From positions 1 through 57,547 of the forward strand of contig JADKIP010000004.1 of the NCBI GenBank assembly GCA_016721185.1: a stretch of 57,547 nt of DNA. Direction: 5' to 3'. Both the position numbers and the translations under genes were made by a program. Positions 43,517 through 54,928 of this stretch are shown one piece after another; position 1 is the stretch's first letter; each line of letters begins with the position of its first letter. The notes beneath the pieces are model-generated. The model was not told where the DNA came from and made no database searches. It saw nothing but the letters and a program-made list of their open reading frames with translations. Origin of the DNA: Candidatus Dechloromonas phosphorivorans. GTDB lineage: Bacteria > Pseudomonadota > Gammaproteobacteria > Burkholderiales > Rhodocyclaceae.

Positions 43517-43642
43517 TTAAACTTTCGGCTTCGACGGCGTACTCATCTGTTTTTCATCCTTGGCCTTGTCGCCGCAGGCAATGGCGGAAACGCTGGCAAT
43601 GGCAAATACGGCGGCAAGCAACACGGAAATCATTTTGTTCAT
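43517..43642 (-). CDS. very small exported protein or lipoprotein
   Basis: 41 residues: a signal segment MNKMISVLLAAVFAIASVSA followed by IACGDKAKDEKQMSTPSKPK. The AIAC sequence could be a weak lipobox. ATG 43642 has AAGGAGA upstream. A terminator follows the stop. Short coding region but with strong expression signals. Confidence 0.6.
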   Translation of the reverse strand: MNKMISVLLAAVFAIASVSAIACGDKAKDEKQMSTPSKPKV

Positions 43643-43707
43643 CAGAGTCTCCTTTAGGTCATGACAGTCATCTGATCAATTTAGCCGGGCAAGGTTCATT
43701 ACGCAAC

Positions 43708-44025
43708 ATGAAAGATCAAATCATCCACCTCCACCGCAGCGCCCCGGCCAAACCGGCCGAGGGCCAGCCCTGCAACGGCTGCGGTGTGTGTTGCGCACTC
43801 GAAACCTGTCCAGCTGCCCGCCTGCGCTTTCTGCAAAAAGCCGGCCCCTGCCCGGCGCTGGAATGGTCAGTGGTGGAAACCCGCTATCACTGCGGCCTGC
43901 TGACCCGGCCAGCGCACTACCTGGGCTGGCTGCCATCTAGCGGCGAAGCCGTCGCCCGTCGCCTGCTCACCCGCTGGATCGCTGCCGGCAAAGGCTGCGA
44001 CTGCTCGGCCAGCCCTGACGAATAA
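43708..44025 (+). CDS. cysteine-rich protein, possible YkgJ-type metal-binding domain
   Basis: 105 residues. Core CNGCGVCCALETCPAARL with more Cys in GPCPALEW, YHCGLL and GCDCSA gives at least nine cysteines, resembling the iron/zinc-chelating YkgJ group. No signal peptide. Function unknown. ATG 43708; no obvious partner gene. Confidence 0.6.
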   Translation: MKDQIIHLHRSAPAKPAEGQPCNGCGVCCALETCPAARLRFLQKAGPCPALEWSVVETRYHCGLLTRPAHYLGWLPSSGEAVARRLLTRWIAAGKGCDCSASPDE

Positions 44026-44060
44026 TCCATTTCGGGCAATTTTTCCAGTCGCCTGTGGGG

Positions 44061-44131
44061 ACTGCTGTTGTTTCTATGCTTCAGGGGGCAGCCGTTGTTA
44101 GTATGCTTCTGGGGCCAGCAGTTTTTTATGG
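44061..44131. repeat. imperfect tandem repeat, about 27 bases per unit
   Basis: Units start at 44061 (ACTGCTGTTGTTTCTATGCT...), 44089 (CAGCCGTTGTTAGTATGCTT...) and 44116 (CAGCAGTTTTTTATGG, partial). They share the pattern CWGCNGTTGTT-TATGCTTC-GGGG. Lies beyond the RidA-like gene's stop. Confidence 0.5.
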
Positions 44132-44161
44132 CGATTGCAATCAGGCAATCCCTTCGCACTA

Positions 44162-44505
44162 TCAGGTTGCTGCGGTCAACACGATTTCCACCCTGAATTC
44201 AGGATTGGCCAGGCGGGCCTGCACGCAGGCCCGCGCCGGAGCGGAACCTTCAGGGAGCCAGGCATCCCAAACGGCATTCATGGCGCCGTAGTCGGCCATG
44301 TCGGCAAGGTAGATGGTGGCCATCAGCAAACAGGATTTATCGCTACCGGCTTGGGCGAGCAAGCGCTCGATACTGGCCAGCAGGTTTTCGGTTTGGCCGG
44401 TGATATCGGCGTCGAGATTCGATGGTACTTCGACGAGATAAACTGTGCCGTTGTGGACGACACTGTCGGAATATCGGCGGTACTGCCGTGGCGTTGAATT
44501 TGCAT
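44162..44505 (-). CDS. RidA/YjgF family protein (frameshift near the start)
   Basis: About 114 residues. Core YSDSVVHNGTVYLVE, TGQTENLLASIERLLAQAGS, MATIYLADMADYGAMNAVWD and PARACVQARLANPEFRVEIV are typical RidA, the 2-iminoacid deaminase family. The true N-terminus MQIQRHGS (ATG 44505, SD CAGGA) is in a different frame from the rest, so a single base is lost or gained near 44475. The catalytic Arg in PARACVQ is present. Ends at 44162; a repeated 10-mer (44171-44180) lies within its last codons. Confidence 0.8.
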
Positions 44506-44512
44506 TTTTGTT

Positions 44513-44553
44513 TTCCTGAAGCAGGAAGCCCATGCGTTTGAGGCATGGGCTTC
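44513..44553 (-). promoter_or_regulatory. two overlapping leader hairpins in front of the RidA-like gene
   Basis: Stem A: GAAGCCCATGC (44553-44543) with GCATGGGCTTC (44535-44525), 11 perfect pairs, 7-base loop. Stem B: TTCCTG (44527-44522) with CAGGAA (44518-44513), 3-base loop. They share three bases, so they compete. Stem B contains the ribosome site of the RidA-like gene. Confidence 0.5.
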
Positions 44554-44779
44554 GGTACTGCACCCTGGCACAGTGGCTGGGGTATTCGGCTTTTCGCCGT
44601 TGGAGTACTACACGGTAATCTGAAGCAAAACTTCGTTGATAACGACCATAGAATCTCCTGCAACACAGCGGGTACTACAACTACTTGCCGGGGCTCGCTG
44701 CTAACCTCGGCACAAATTCAGACTACACCTCTGAGAAAAAAAAGCCAGCAATTTCTCCACTGCGGGCACAAGTTTGAAA

Positions 44780-45193
44780 TCAGGGTTTAAAAATAATATT
44801 CGCCCCCATTGGCACCTTCGAAGCGGGCAGGTAACCAATAGCGCCGGGCGTGCTGGTAACGTATTTGATCAGCGCGTCCATCGTCGCGAACTCAACGGGT
44901 GGCGCGCCTTTACCGACATATTTGCGGACCAGCCAATAGCCCGTGTATTGCTCTTCACTCTGGCGCATGACCACTTCAAGGAATTGCTCCCGTAGCGGGT
45001 CACCCGGCGGATAGTTGAGCGGCAAAACTTCCTGCTGGGCGATCGAGATGACGCGTCCGGTATAAACCCTTTGCAACGTGGACAAATCGGTTTTTGGCAG
45101 GCCACTGTGGCCAATGAAAACGATAGTTTCCTCACCGGCCACGCCCACCGAATGGAGGAGCAGGAGTTGAAGAAAGAGAAGGTAGAAGCGCAT
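44780..45193 (-). CDS. small periplasmic PstS-like binding protein
   Basis: 137 residues with a signal peptide (MRFYLLFLQLLLLHSVGVAG). The rest reads VFIGHSGLPKTDLSTLQRVY, TGRVISI, and ends TSTPGAIGYLPASKVPMGAN, the pattern of the first lobe of phosphate-type binding proteins in a short single-lobe form. Such proteins often accompany two-component systems. Last gene of the operon, 13 bases after the porin gene. Confidence 0.8.
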   Translation of the reverse strand: MRFYLLFLQLLLLHSVGVAGEETIVFIGHSGLPKTDLSTLQRVYTGRVISIAQQEVLPLNYPPGDPLREQFLEVVMRQSEEQYTGYWLVRKYVGKGAPPVEFATMDALIKYVTSTPGAIGYLPASKVPMGANIIFKP

Positions 45194-45206
45194 CAGCTTC
45201 GCCCGC

Positions 45207-46447
45207 TTAGAATGAAAAGCTGTAGGAAAGTGAAACAATATTGATGCGCTTGTTCGCACTGTCTCCACCCGATGGCGCATCGACAAAACTGGAGACTTGG
45301 CCGGTATTCGTCTGGGAGAACTCCGCCTTGATCAAACTCCGCGGGGTAACACGGACAGAGGTTCCAATAGCACCGGTCCACTGGTCGTAGGCCAATATGA
45401 TGTCTGCGTTAAGCTTTTGAAAGTCATTGACGGACGGCGAGGGAGTAAGGTTTTGATTAATCGTGTTGTAGAGGCTAAGCGAGCTATCGGTTGACTTCGA
45501 TTTTGCGTAATAAACGTAAGGGTTCCATATCCCGAACTGGCGCGAAACTGCCAAATAGGCGCCCCAACGATTTAACCCAGCGCTTGCCGCAGCAAACTTG
45601 GTTCGCGCATATTCGCCCGTGAGCCTGACGCTTCCTGGCAAAAGAACACTTGCACCGGCGGTCTGCACAGGGATATCAACGTCGTCCCAAAGCTCCGCAC
45701 GTCTGACATCGTAAAAGCCCACGCCCGGACCAAATACGTTTGCAACGTAAGGAATATCACGCGCCATGCCGCCAAGTTTGGAAACTTTGGCACGATGTAC
45801 GCCGACCCGGAAAACGTTATCCAGCCCACGGGCAGTCAAAACCAGGCCACCGCTTTTGACGTCTATCTCGTCAAACCAGCTACCCGGACTCGGCACCCTA
45901 TCCTGAATTTCGCGACCGTAAAACCGTGTCTGGTTTTTCGCTTTGCCGTAATAGCCATCCAGCGTCCATTCCATATCTGCACCCAGCCAGGACTTGCTGA
46001 CACTGAAGCCAACAAAATCGGTGGTCGGTGCCATCGAGTAAACCTCAACCGGCAGCCGGGCAAAGTCGTAAGTCGCGCCAACATCGCTGTTCTCGGTATT
46101 CAGCATCAGCGGCACCCGAAGCTTGCCCACCCGAACCAAAATATCATCGACCGGGCGCCAAGAAACAAAGGCCCAGGACAGAAATGCTTTCCACTCGGTA
46201 TCGCTGCTATCGGATGGCGCCAGCTTGGCCTGAATGGCTGCTCCCCAATGCTGATCGAACTTGAGGTCAAGCTGGGCGCCAAGCAGGCTATCCGACTTGA
46301 ATGTCCCCCCGTCGTCAATAAAGCGCAGGTAGGGGTAGGGCTGATTTGACTGGGCGAAACCGAGTGTCCCAAAACCAGACCAGGTCATATCCACGGCACT
46401 GGCTGAGAACGGAAAGGCAACTGCCAACACCAACAGAAGTTTGGCTT

Positions 46448-46451
<4 letters not shown>
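45207..46451 (-). CDS. outer-membrane porin
   Basis: 414 residues with signal peptide MKAKLLLVLAVAFPFSASA. A 16-strand-like alternating pattern runs to a terminal aromatic strand (IVSLSYSFSF) as in trimeric porins. The DMTWSGFGTLGFAQS start resembles DcaP or phosphate-selective families. Start ATG 46451 overlaps the HD-GYP gene by 4 bases. The substrate is not evident; its neighbours suggest an anion sensed by the system. Confidence 0.85.
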
Positions 46452-47568
<1,117 letters not shown>

Positions 47569-47572
<4 letters not shown>

Positions 47573-50500
47573 GATGCATCCTCGGTTTCCGACGTTTTAA
47601 CCAAAGCGACAAGCGCCTCTTCAAAGTTCCATTGGCTAATTGCCCGCTCAATACGTGCCAGCTGCAACGGGGTATATAAGCTGGCCAGTGCAGCCCGATG
47701 GCTATTCCACAGCACCTCTGCCTCGCCATCTCCTTCGCCGAGATAGCGCCGCAATTTGGCCAACACCTGAGCGGGTGTGCTGGCCGAAAGCGGCTCGCCG
47801 CCCACCTCCGCTCCCGCCTCCAGGCGCAAGGCGGAAAGCTTGTCGAGCAGCGGCTCAAGCAACACATTTCAAGGGCAGCCAGTTCCCTGACCGGCTCGAC
47901 CATCCCCGACTTGATGGCTTGCTCAAGTTCGATGGCGGCACGCTGCAATTGCGTCATGGCGAAGGCCGGCCAAGCCTTTGAAGGTATGCGCCTGACGCCG
48001 CGCCGTCTCCAGATCCCCTGGCCAAGCGCCAGACTCAGTTTGCTGACAAAGCCCCGGCCTTCATCGACAAAACGGCTCATTGAGCGCGCCAACGAAGGCA
48101 CGCGGCCATTGAATCGGCGCAGCAGAACGGCTCCATCAACCTCTGGCAACGCTGACAAGGCTTCAAAATACTGGGCCTCGGCGAAGGACCTCTCCGGCTT
48201 GTCGGGCGACAGCGGCGGCGGCAGACTCTGGCGGAGGTAAGGACGAAGCATGGCGAGCAGCTCATCCGGTTCAAACGGCTTGATGATGTAGCCGCCATCC
48301 TCGGCATTCGCCCTTTCGCGTTCCAGCCTTGCCGCATGCGCGGTCATTGCAATAATCGGCAAATCCCTGAAGCGACTATCGGCCCGCAAGCGCAGCGTCG
48401 CCTCATGGCCATTCATGACCGGCATTTCCAGATCCATCAAAACAACGGCATAGTAGGCTGGCTCTTTGGTCAGCATGAGATCTAGCGCCAACTGGCCGTT
48501 TGCGGCCAGATCGACACTTGCCCCCCAGCTCTGCAAAATTTCACAGGCAACTTGCTGGTTGATCTCATTATCTTCGACCAGCAGTATTTGCATACCGCTC
48601 AACACGCCGCCATGTTGAACCGCCCGCTCGACTAGCGGGTCCACTTCGGGGCGGCAAAATCACCACACAGCCGACGTAATACGTTGGGGAGCAACGGCTT
48701 CTGGATGACATCAAAAATCCCCGGCTGGGTGACCTCGGCACGAAGCAGTGAAATATCGGCGGCCGAGACAACGACCGTTTTGAGCGGCAGAGGCAGTCCG
48801 CGCTGGAGCATTTGGTCAATCACCTCACCACCGGACATGCCCGGCATCATCCAGTCCAGCAACAGCATATCGTAGGGCCGGCACGAGGCATGGGCTGCCT
48901 GCAGTTTGCTCAGCGCCTCGGCCCCGCTCGCCGCACTATCGACCCTGGGACATCCCATTTGCTGCAGTATCCCCACCATGCTTTCAAGTGCCACCAGGTA
49001 ATCGTCGACCACCAGAACCCGATGACAGGTAACGGGGCCTTCATCAACCGCCAGCACCCGGTGCTGGGCGGTAGGCAACGGGACAATAAAGTCAAAGCGA
49101 CTGCCGCGGTCAACCTCACTTTTGACCCGAATTTCGCCACCCATCGCCTGGGCCAAACGCTTGGAAATACTCAACCCAAGCCCGGTGCCGCCATATTTAC
49201 GGGTAGTCGAGCCATCGGCCTGGATAAATTCCTGGAAAAGACACTCAACCTGTGCCGGCGTCATCCCGATACCGGTATCTTCAACACGGCAACAAATCGT
49301 CGATGACGCCATTTCACGCTTGATTTCACTGACATCAAGCCGCACAGCCAGTCTCGGTAAATTTGACGGCATTCGAGAGCAGGTTGATCAACACCTGGCC
49401 CAGTCGTAATTGATCGCCGATCAACATCGGAAAATCTCGCGGCAGGCGGTAATCCAGAACGAGTTCGATGCGTTTGCTTTCAACCCGCTGCTGGACCATG
49501 AACAGTGCGTTTTGCACCACCGCCTCAAGATCGAAAGGCGCGACCTCAAGCACCACTTTGCCCGCCTCGATTTTTGAGAAATCGAGAATATCGTTGAGGA
49601 TGCCGAGCAGCGAACGGGGCGGCATGAATCTTCGCCACGTAATCATGCTGGCGCGGCGGCAATCCCGACTTCATGGCGAAGATAGGCCATGCCGAAGATG
49701 GCATTCCATCGGCGCATTGTGGTTCGTGGCTCATGTTGGCGAGAAGATCGACTTCGCCTCCGTCGCAACGCCTCGGCGCGGGCACGCGCCTCGCGGAATG
49801 CGCGCTGGGCAATTTCACGCTGACCAAAGATCAGCCTCAATCGCAACCGCCATAACAGCCGATGGTGGTCGCCAGAGATTGCGCCTCTTCGACCTGGTAC
49901 TTTATCGCCGACTCGTTCTCATAAGTTTGGCGGACAGCGCAACGGCCGTACGGTGCAACATGCCGAGCGGATCGAGCAGATGTTTTGCAGGTAGCGATAA
50001 CTGTGTCTTCAGCACACCGCAGGTTTCAGGCAGGAAAATGGCCGAGATAATCCAGTTGCGAAGAGACCGGAGCCACCTCCGCCTGATTGTGCTGGTTCGC
50101 TGGTCACGACCATGGCGGCAGGCCACGTGCCAGCCGCGAGATCGGCCCCGCGAGCTCAGGTGGGGCCTCATGCGCAGCGAATTGGCTGGCAAATTCCCGC
50201 TTTCGGCTCGGCTTCGAAACTGACTCCTGTTTGTCCCACTGTCGTAAGCCACTTTGCGTTGCCGCAAAGGCAATCTGTTCAGTTTCCTTCATTCGCTCGG
50301 TGATTTGATAGACCTGCTGCCAGCGCCTGCTCGCCGGGATCAAAACCGAGGCCGGTTCGTTCGTTCAACCAGTGGCTGCAACTGGCCGCCGCTCGCCGCC
50401 ACGTAGTCCTTGGTACCGGCTATGACTTGCTCCCAGCAAATGCCGGCAAATTCTCCGGGCGCGGCAGGTGCCCCTCGCGCGTACCGCCAGGATGTCGTAG

Positions 50501-50769
50501 TAATAAATCAAGCGCGGATTGGCGTTATTGACTAGGAACTGACGAGGCGCCCCAACAAATCAACTTCCTGGCGCACTTCGTTCATCAGCATCATGGATTG
50601 CTGACGGTGGCAGCAACGCAATAACCTGGTTGAATGCCGACAAAGAACCCGGGTAACGCGCAATCAGCAGCAGCATCGCAGTCAGCGAAGAGGAAACGGC
50701 AAGAAATGCCTTACGCCAGATTCATCAGGCTCGCTCAGTCAGGCCGGAGTTCAGAAACAAATTCAACAT
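47569..50769 (-). pseudogene. hybrid sensor histidine kinase, broken by many frameshifts
   Basis: Read from 50769 leftwards across frames: a short N-terminus, a membrane helix, a sensor region of about 250 residues, HisKA with LANMSHEPRTPMNAIFGM near 49710, HATPase with GTGLGLSISKRLA near 49170, receiver 1 with LLLDWMMPGMSG near 48855, receiver 2 with VLMDLEMPVMNG near 48430, and an HPt domain with HTFKGLAG near 47965. Full architecture TM-sensor-HisKA-HATPase-REC-REC-HPt. At least ten indels are needed to read it, so error is likelier than decay. Located upstream of HD-GYP, porin and PstS-like genes. Confidence 0.85.
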
Positions 50770-50836
50770 GCGTTTTGTCTCCGCAATCTTGTTTGATTCA
50801 TATAGATCAAATCATATGCCAACCTACTCAAAGAGC

Positions 50837-52234
50837 GGCGCAACTTTTTCTGTAAAAATTTTCAGGCGAGTTCATCGGGATGGAAATCTCAGTCTTTCAG
50901 GTTGAGATAGATTTTCCCGGTCATCCAGTCCTCGTCGCATTCGGCCAGCAGGGCGGAAACGAGACGGAGGCAGGAAGCGGTATTGGGAAAGATGGAAGCG
51001 ACCCGGGTGCGACGTTTGATTTCGCGGTTAATGCGTTCGAGGCCGTTGGTGGTGCGCAGCCGGACGCTCTGAGCAATCGGCAACTTGAATGTGGCGAAGC
51101 CCTCGGGCAGGTTTTCTTCGGCCCACTGAGCGAGTTTGGGCGCCTCGGTGCGCCAGTCGTCGATAGCCTGTCGCAAGAGGCGCTCGGCCTCGGTGCCATC
51201 CGGTGCATTGAAGATGGCCCGAATCCGCTGCGCCACGGTTTGCGCTGATCAAGGCGCGTCACATACGACTGGGCGTTCTGCTGCAAGTGGAACTGGCAGC
51301 GTTGCCAGGCACGCTGGGCAGGTCGCGCGGCGTGCCGCATCGGAGTCCGGCATGCGCATCGGGAAATGATCATCTTGACGCCCTTGAGTCCGCGTCGCAC
51401 CAGGCTGTCCAAGAAAGCCCGCCAATGCACTTCGGCTTCAGACAAGGCGACCGACACCCCGAGCACCCGGCGATGGCCACTCTGCGTGATGCCGACCGCC
51501 ACCAGCACGGCACAGTCGACCAGTTGGCCGCCTTCGCGCACCCGCTCATAGCGGGCATCGAGAAAGACATAAGGCGTTTCATCGAGCGGCCGCTCACGCC
51601 AGACGGCCAGGCCGGCGTCCAGCTGTTCGGCAGCGCGACTGACCTGCGTCGACGAGATCGACACCTCGGGCCCGAGCAGGGCTTGCAGAACGGTGATCAC
51701 CTTGCGGGTGGAAACGCCCTGCACATACATTTCGGCCAAGGCGATGTTGAGCGCCTGCTCGGTGCGACCCCTTCTCCAGGGCGCTGGGATGAAGCCGCCA
51801 CCGCGCACCTGGGGACGTCAAGGTCGTTCGCCGACGCGGGTCATCATCGTTTTGGGCTTGAAGCCATTGGCGTAATCGGTGCGCTCGGCGGTGCGTTCAT
51901 GGGGCTGGGCATTGAGAAAGTGGTTGCGTTCGATCCGGCTCGCTTCGTTGACCAAGATGCGCAGCGCCTCGCCGGCGCCATCCAGACCGTTGTTCAAGAG
52001 CGCCGCAAAAGCAGCATCCAGAGGGTGATGTTCTACGCGTTGTGCCATGCTGTCGATTCCTTCTTGGGTAGGGATAAGATGTCCTGAAGAAATCGCCTGC
52101 GGGAATGGCCTGTCGGTGTTTCGCCGCGTCGGCTGTGCCGTCCTGCGCTTCCGGGCGCTACGCGCCCTCATCGCTCCGGCCAGCACAGCCGCGCAAAACC
52201 AACAGCCACAGAATTTACAGAACGGATGTTGCAC
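50837..52234 (-). mobile_element. IS256-family insertion sequence
   Basis: About 1.4 kb. Ends resemble one another: GCGCAAC...TTCTGTAAA near 50838 and its inverted counterpart GTGCAAC...TTCTGTAAA near 52234, imperfect inverted repeats. The interior carries one transposase gene. No target duplication is visible. To its right lies a Fic gene without its N-terminus, and that missing part is not at the left end, so the element has moved or mediated deletion. Confidence 0.75.
50889..52048 (-). pseudogene. IS256-family (Mutator-type) transposase, frameshifted
   Basis: From ATG 52048: MAQRVEHHPLDAAFAALLNN, then in shifted frames SALEKGS, QALNIALAEMYVQGVSTRKV, YVFLDARYERVREG (catalytic DD region) and ending NGLERINREIKRRTRVASIF, NLKD at 50889. 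The DDE pattern D...D...E can be traced. About 386 residues if repaired, a normal length. At least three frameshifts. Confidence 0.85.
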
Positions 52235-52718
52235 TAACCTGTGCGTCGTCGTATTCCTTGAGATCCATCCCTCCAGGATGGCAACGGGCGCCTTTCCCGG
52301 GTACTGACCACGCTCCTGCTCTTGCAGACCGGGTATGCCGACGTGCCCTACAGTTCGTTGGAAAGCGTGATCGAACACAGCAAAGAAGCCTACTACCTGG
52401 CGCTCGTCAAACCCAAGGCACGATCCGCACGGAATCACCGAACTGGCAGCCGTGGCTGGTGTTCTTTCTGCGGTCTTTGCCGAGCAGATGCGGCGTCTGG
52501 AAAAAGAAGGTCGAGCGTGAGAAGATCGTGCTGGCGGCCGCGCCTGAACTGCGGCCAGATCGTCGAGTTTGCCGCGAACATGGTCGCGTCACGATTGGTG
52601 AAGCGATCGCTGACAGCGCCAGCCGCAATACGTTGAAGCAGCATTTCCGTACCTTGGTCGAACGTGGCACACTGAACCAGCACGGCAGTGGCCGAGGGTT
52701 TGGTACGATCTGCGCTAA
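52235..52718 (+). pseudogene. Fic family protein, N-terminus lost
   Basis: The sequence resumes just after the IS. With frameshifts it reads VVFLEIHP, QDGNGRLSRVLTTLLLLQ (the Fic motif HPFxDGNGR, AMP-transfer site), YSSLESVIEHSKEAYYLAL, WLVFFLRSL, and REHGRVTIGEAIADSASRNT to a stop at 52718 (VWYDLR). The C-terminal winged helix is retained. Everything before the Fic motif is missing. Fic enzymes AMPylate proteins; this copy cannot be functional as it stands. Confidence 0.8.
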
Positions 52719-52725
52719 AAACGCT

Positions 52726-52926
52726 CTAAACGGCGACGGCCTTGCCGGTGGATGACATGAGGCATGCGGACCTCTTCACTCTTCGATATCGACAAGGCGG
52801 TAGAGCACACGACCGCAGAGTTTCAGATATTTGGGGCCGATCCCTTCGGTTCGCCAGCGTTCGCGTTGCCTCGCTGACATCCCAGCGCTTGGCGAGGTTT
52901 CGTTGGTTGAAATGAATGATTTCCAT
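52726..52926 (-). pseudogene. AlpA/excisionase-like helix-turn-helix protein, frameshifted
   Basis: About 60 residues. From ATG 52926: MEIIHFNQRNLAKRWDVSEA, then in another frame LARWRTEGIGPKYLKLCGRV, YRLVDIEE. This is the MerR-like helix-turn-helix of phage excisionase and AlpA-type proteins. One or two indels. It may be a control gene of a lost mobile element. Confidence 0.6.
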
Positions 52927-53373
52927 GCAGGACTCGAACGGGTTGGTGGGAGTCCATGAAGGCGCTGTTCCGTTCCAAAGCCAAGTTAGCCATTGGCAAC
53001 GATGTGGGTTTGGGTTCGACTGCGGATTCGGATTCGAACTGCGCCATGATTGTTGATGCAACAACACATCGCATTTGATAGACTTGCGGCTGATTCCGGT
53101 GCCTTTTCCGAATGTTCGTAGCAGCTTTTGCAAGCAAGAATGCGCCGAGTTGGTGGTGTTTGGTACTGGCTACGTCGCCCACCCAATCCATCCGCAATTT
53201 TCCGCAAAAATTTACGCTAACCCGTAATACAGGTGCGTGTGCGGCACTGCTCAGTAGTATTCTTGTTGTCACCGAGCGGATAATTACCGGTGTTTCTGAT
53301 ACGGTCTGGGGGCGGGTTGCTCCACCGCCAAGACACCGGAAATAAACCATTGATTTTAAGGGTTTTTTCCATT
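52927..53373. other. non-coding stretch before the group II intron
   Basis: 447 bases with no recognisable gene. A plus-strand frame at 52957-53079 (MKALFRSKAKLAIGND...) has no family character. The last bases (GGGTTTTTTCC) before 53374 form a T-rich end resembling a terminator, which is a common landing place for some group II introns. Confidence 0.4.
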
Positions 53374-54871
53374 GTGCGCCCGCATGGCGCACTTCCTGCG
53401 GGCAAGTCCGCCGTAAGTTGATCACCGCGAACGAAGTGAAGCGCAACTGCGTGAGGCGACTGAGCGTGGGAGGAAGCGTGGAGCAAAACTGCGAGCCGAT
53501 GGACACTTCGGTCCCCTTTTGGGGGAAGAACTGGATGAAGGCGCTACCGAGCAGGGCGAGTGGGCAATGGACCACGAAGCTCTCGTGATCAAGGCGAAGT
53601 GGCGTAAATCCGGCGGTTGTGCAGTGAAGGAGTGCGTTCTTACCTGGGGGAGATCTCGCCTTGTACCTGAAAGGGTGACGTGGAGACACGGGAGCGAGAA
53701 GTCAGCCGAGGCCGTAGCGCCGGTTCGGGGCGAAGGGCCGAACGGAAAGGGGTGTTCAACGCCATGACGATGTGAAGCCATGCGTCAGATGCCCACATCA
53801 GCGGGGCGGGTGCCGGAAGTGAGTGGTGAAGCCGCTCGCGCACGCACCAGCGACGAAGCTTTGCGCCCGCGCCATGAAACGGAGAACACAGGGTCAGCGC
53901 TGCTGTTGGCGGCGCTGACGAGGGAGAGTCTGCAACAAGCGTGGAAGCGGGTCAGGGCCAACAAAGGTGCGGCGGCGTGGATGGTCGGGATATTCCTGAA
54001 ACGGCCCGCTACCCGGAAGATAGCGGTCCGGAAATTCGCAACACGTGTTACAGGGGACGTACCGGCCCAGTCCGGTACGAGGTGACGATCCCGAAGCCGG
54101 ATGGTGGCGAGCGCGAGCTTGGCATCCCGACGGTGACCGATCGTCTGATCCAGCAAGCACTGCTGCAAGTATTGCAGCCAATTCTGGACCCGACCTTCAG
54201 CGAATACAGTTTCGGTTTCCGACCGGGGCGCAGCGCACAAGAAGCCGTTGTACGTGCGCAAGCCTACGTTCAGTCCGACGCCGAATCGTGGTTGATGTTG
54301 ATCTGGAGAAATTTTTGATCGAGTCAATCACGACATTCTGATAGACCGGCTGCAGAAGCGCATTGGAGATGCTGGTGTAATCCGGCTGATCCGGGCGTAT
54401 CTGAATAGTGGAATCATGCGGGACGGCATCGTCGTGTCGCGGTATCAGGGCACGCCGCAAGGCGGTCCTTTATCGCCGCGCTGGCAAATGTGTTTGATGA
54501 AGTCGACAAGGAATTGGAACGCCGGGGCCATTAAGCATGTACGCTACGCCGATGATGCAAATGTCTATGTTCGTAGCCAGCGGGCGGGTGATCGGGTGAT
54601 GGCCTTGCTGCGGAAGATGTACGCGAAGCGCACCTGACGGTCAATGAGACCAAAGTGCGGTGGCGAGTGCATTCGGCCGCAAGTTTCTCGGCTTCAGTTT
54701 CTGGCTGGCGCGAAAGGGGAGATCAAATGTGGGGTGGCGACCATCGCCTTCTTTGATCGACTCCGGGTGCCCTGACTCTCGCGACCTCAACTTCGAACCG
54801 CCCGGTGCGGACCCGCGCATGCTTGGTGGTGTGGCAGGGGCGCAGCCTAAAATGCCTGCCTCCATGCCGAT
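53374..54871 (+). mobile_element. group II intron, truncated in the maturase
   Basis: Begins GTGCGCCCGCATGG, the usual 5' end of bacterial group II introns, followed by the structured RNA to about 53779. The maturase gene then runs to about 54775. The 3' part is GAACCGCCCGGTGCGGACCC, then GGTGGTGTGGCAGGGGCGC and an end near 54871, matching the domain V/VI area that follows these genes. Total of about 1.5 kb is shorter than the usual 1.9-2.4 kb because the maturase C-terminus is missing. Confidence 0.8.
53780..54775 (+). pseudogene. ltrA: group II intron reverse transcriptase/maturase, frameshifted and truncated
   Basis: Begins MRQMPTSAGRVPEVSGEAAR. Across frames: LQQAWKRVRANKGAAGVDG, YRPSPVREVTIPKPDGGERE, GIPTVTDRLIQQALLQVLQP, YSFGFRPGRSAQEAV, VDVDLEKFFDRVNHDILIDR, GTPQGGPLSPLLANV, and the catalytic YADD in HVRYADDANVYVRS. 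The frame ends at GEIKCGVA; the X and endonuclease domains are absent. At least six indels. The catalytic residues are recognisable, but splicing needs domain X, so it is inactive. Confidence 0.9.
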
Positions 54872-54928
54872 TTGGGGCGCTGCCTTGTTATGTTTAGGGG
54901 TGATTATTTTTTGCTGCGAAGGGGTGAG

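Noticed and set aside
43642..43707. Single Pho-like half-site CTGTCATGACC before the small lipoprotein gene
   Set aside because: No second unit in register and no -10 at the 6-base spacing.
50790..50820. TTTGAT ... ATCAAA inverted repeat before the hybrid kinase, considered as an FNR site
   Set aside because: The spacing between arms is 8 bases, not the 4 expected for FNR, and the region is full of errors.
50837..52234. Target site duplication around the IS256-family element
   Set aside because: The flanking bases do not match over 8-9 positions; either rearranged or masked by errors.
52957..53079. 40-codon frame MKALFRSKAK... before the intron
   Set aside because: No ribosome site and no family resemblance, in a region with many indels.
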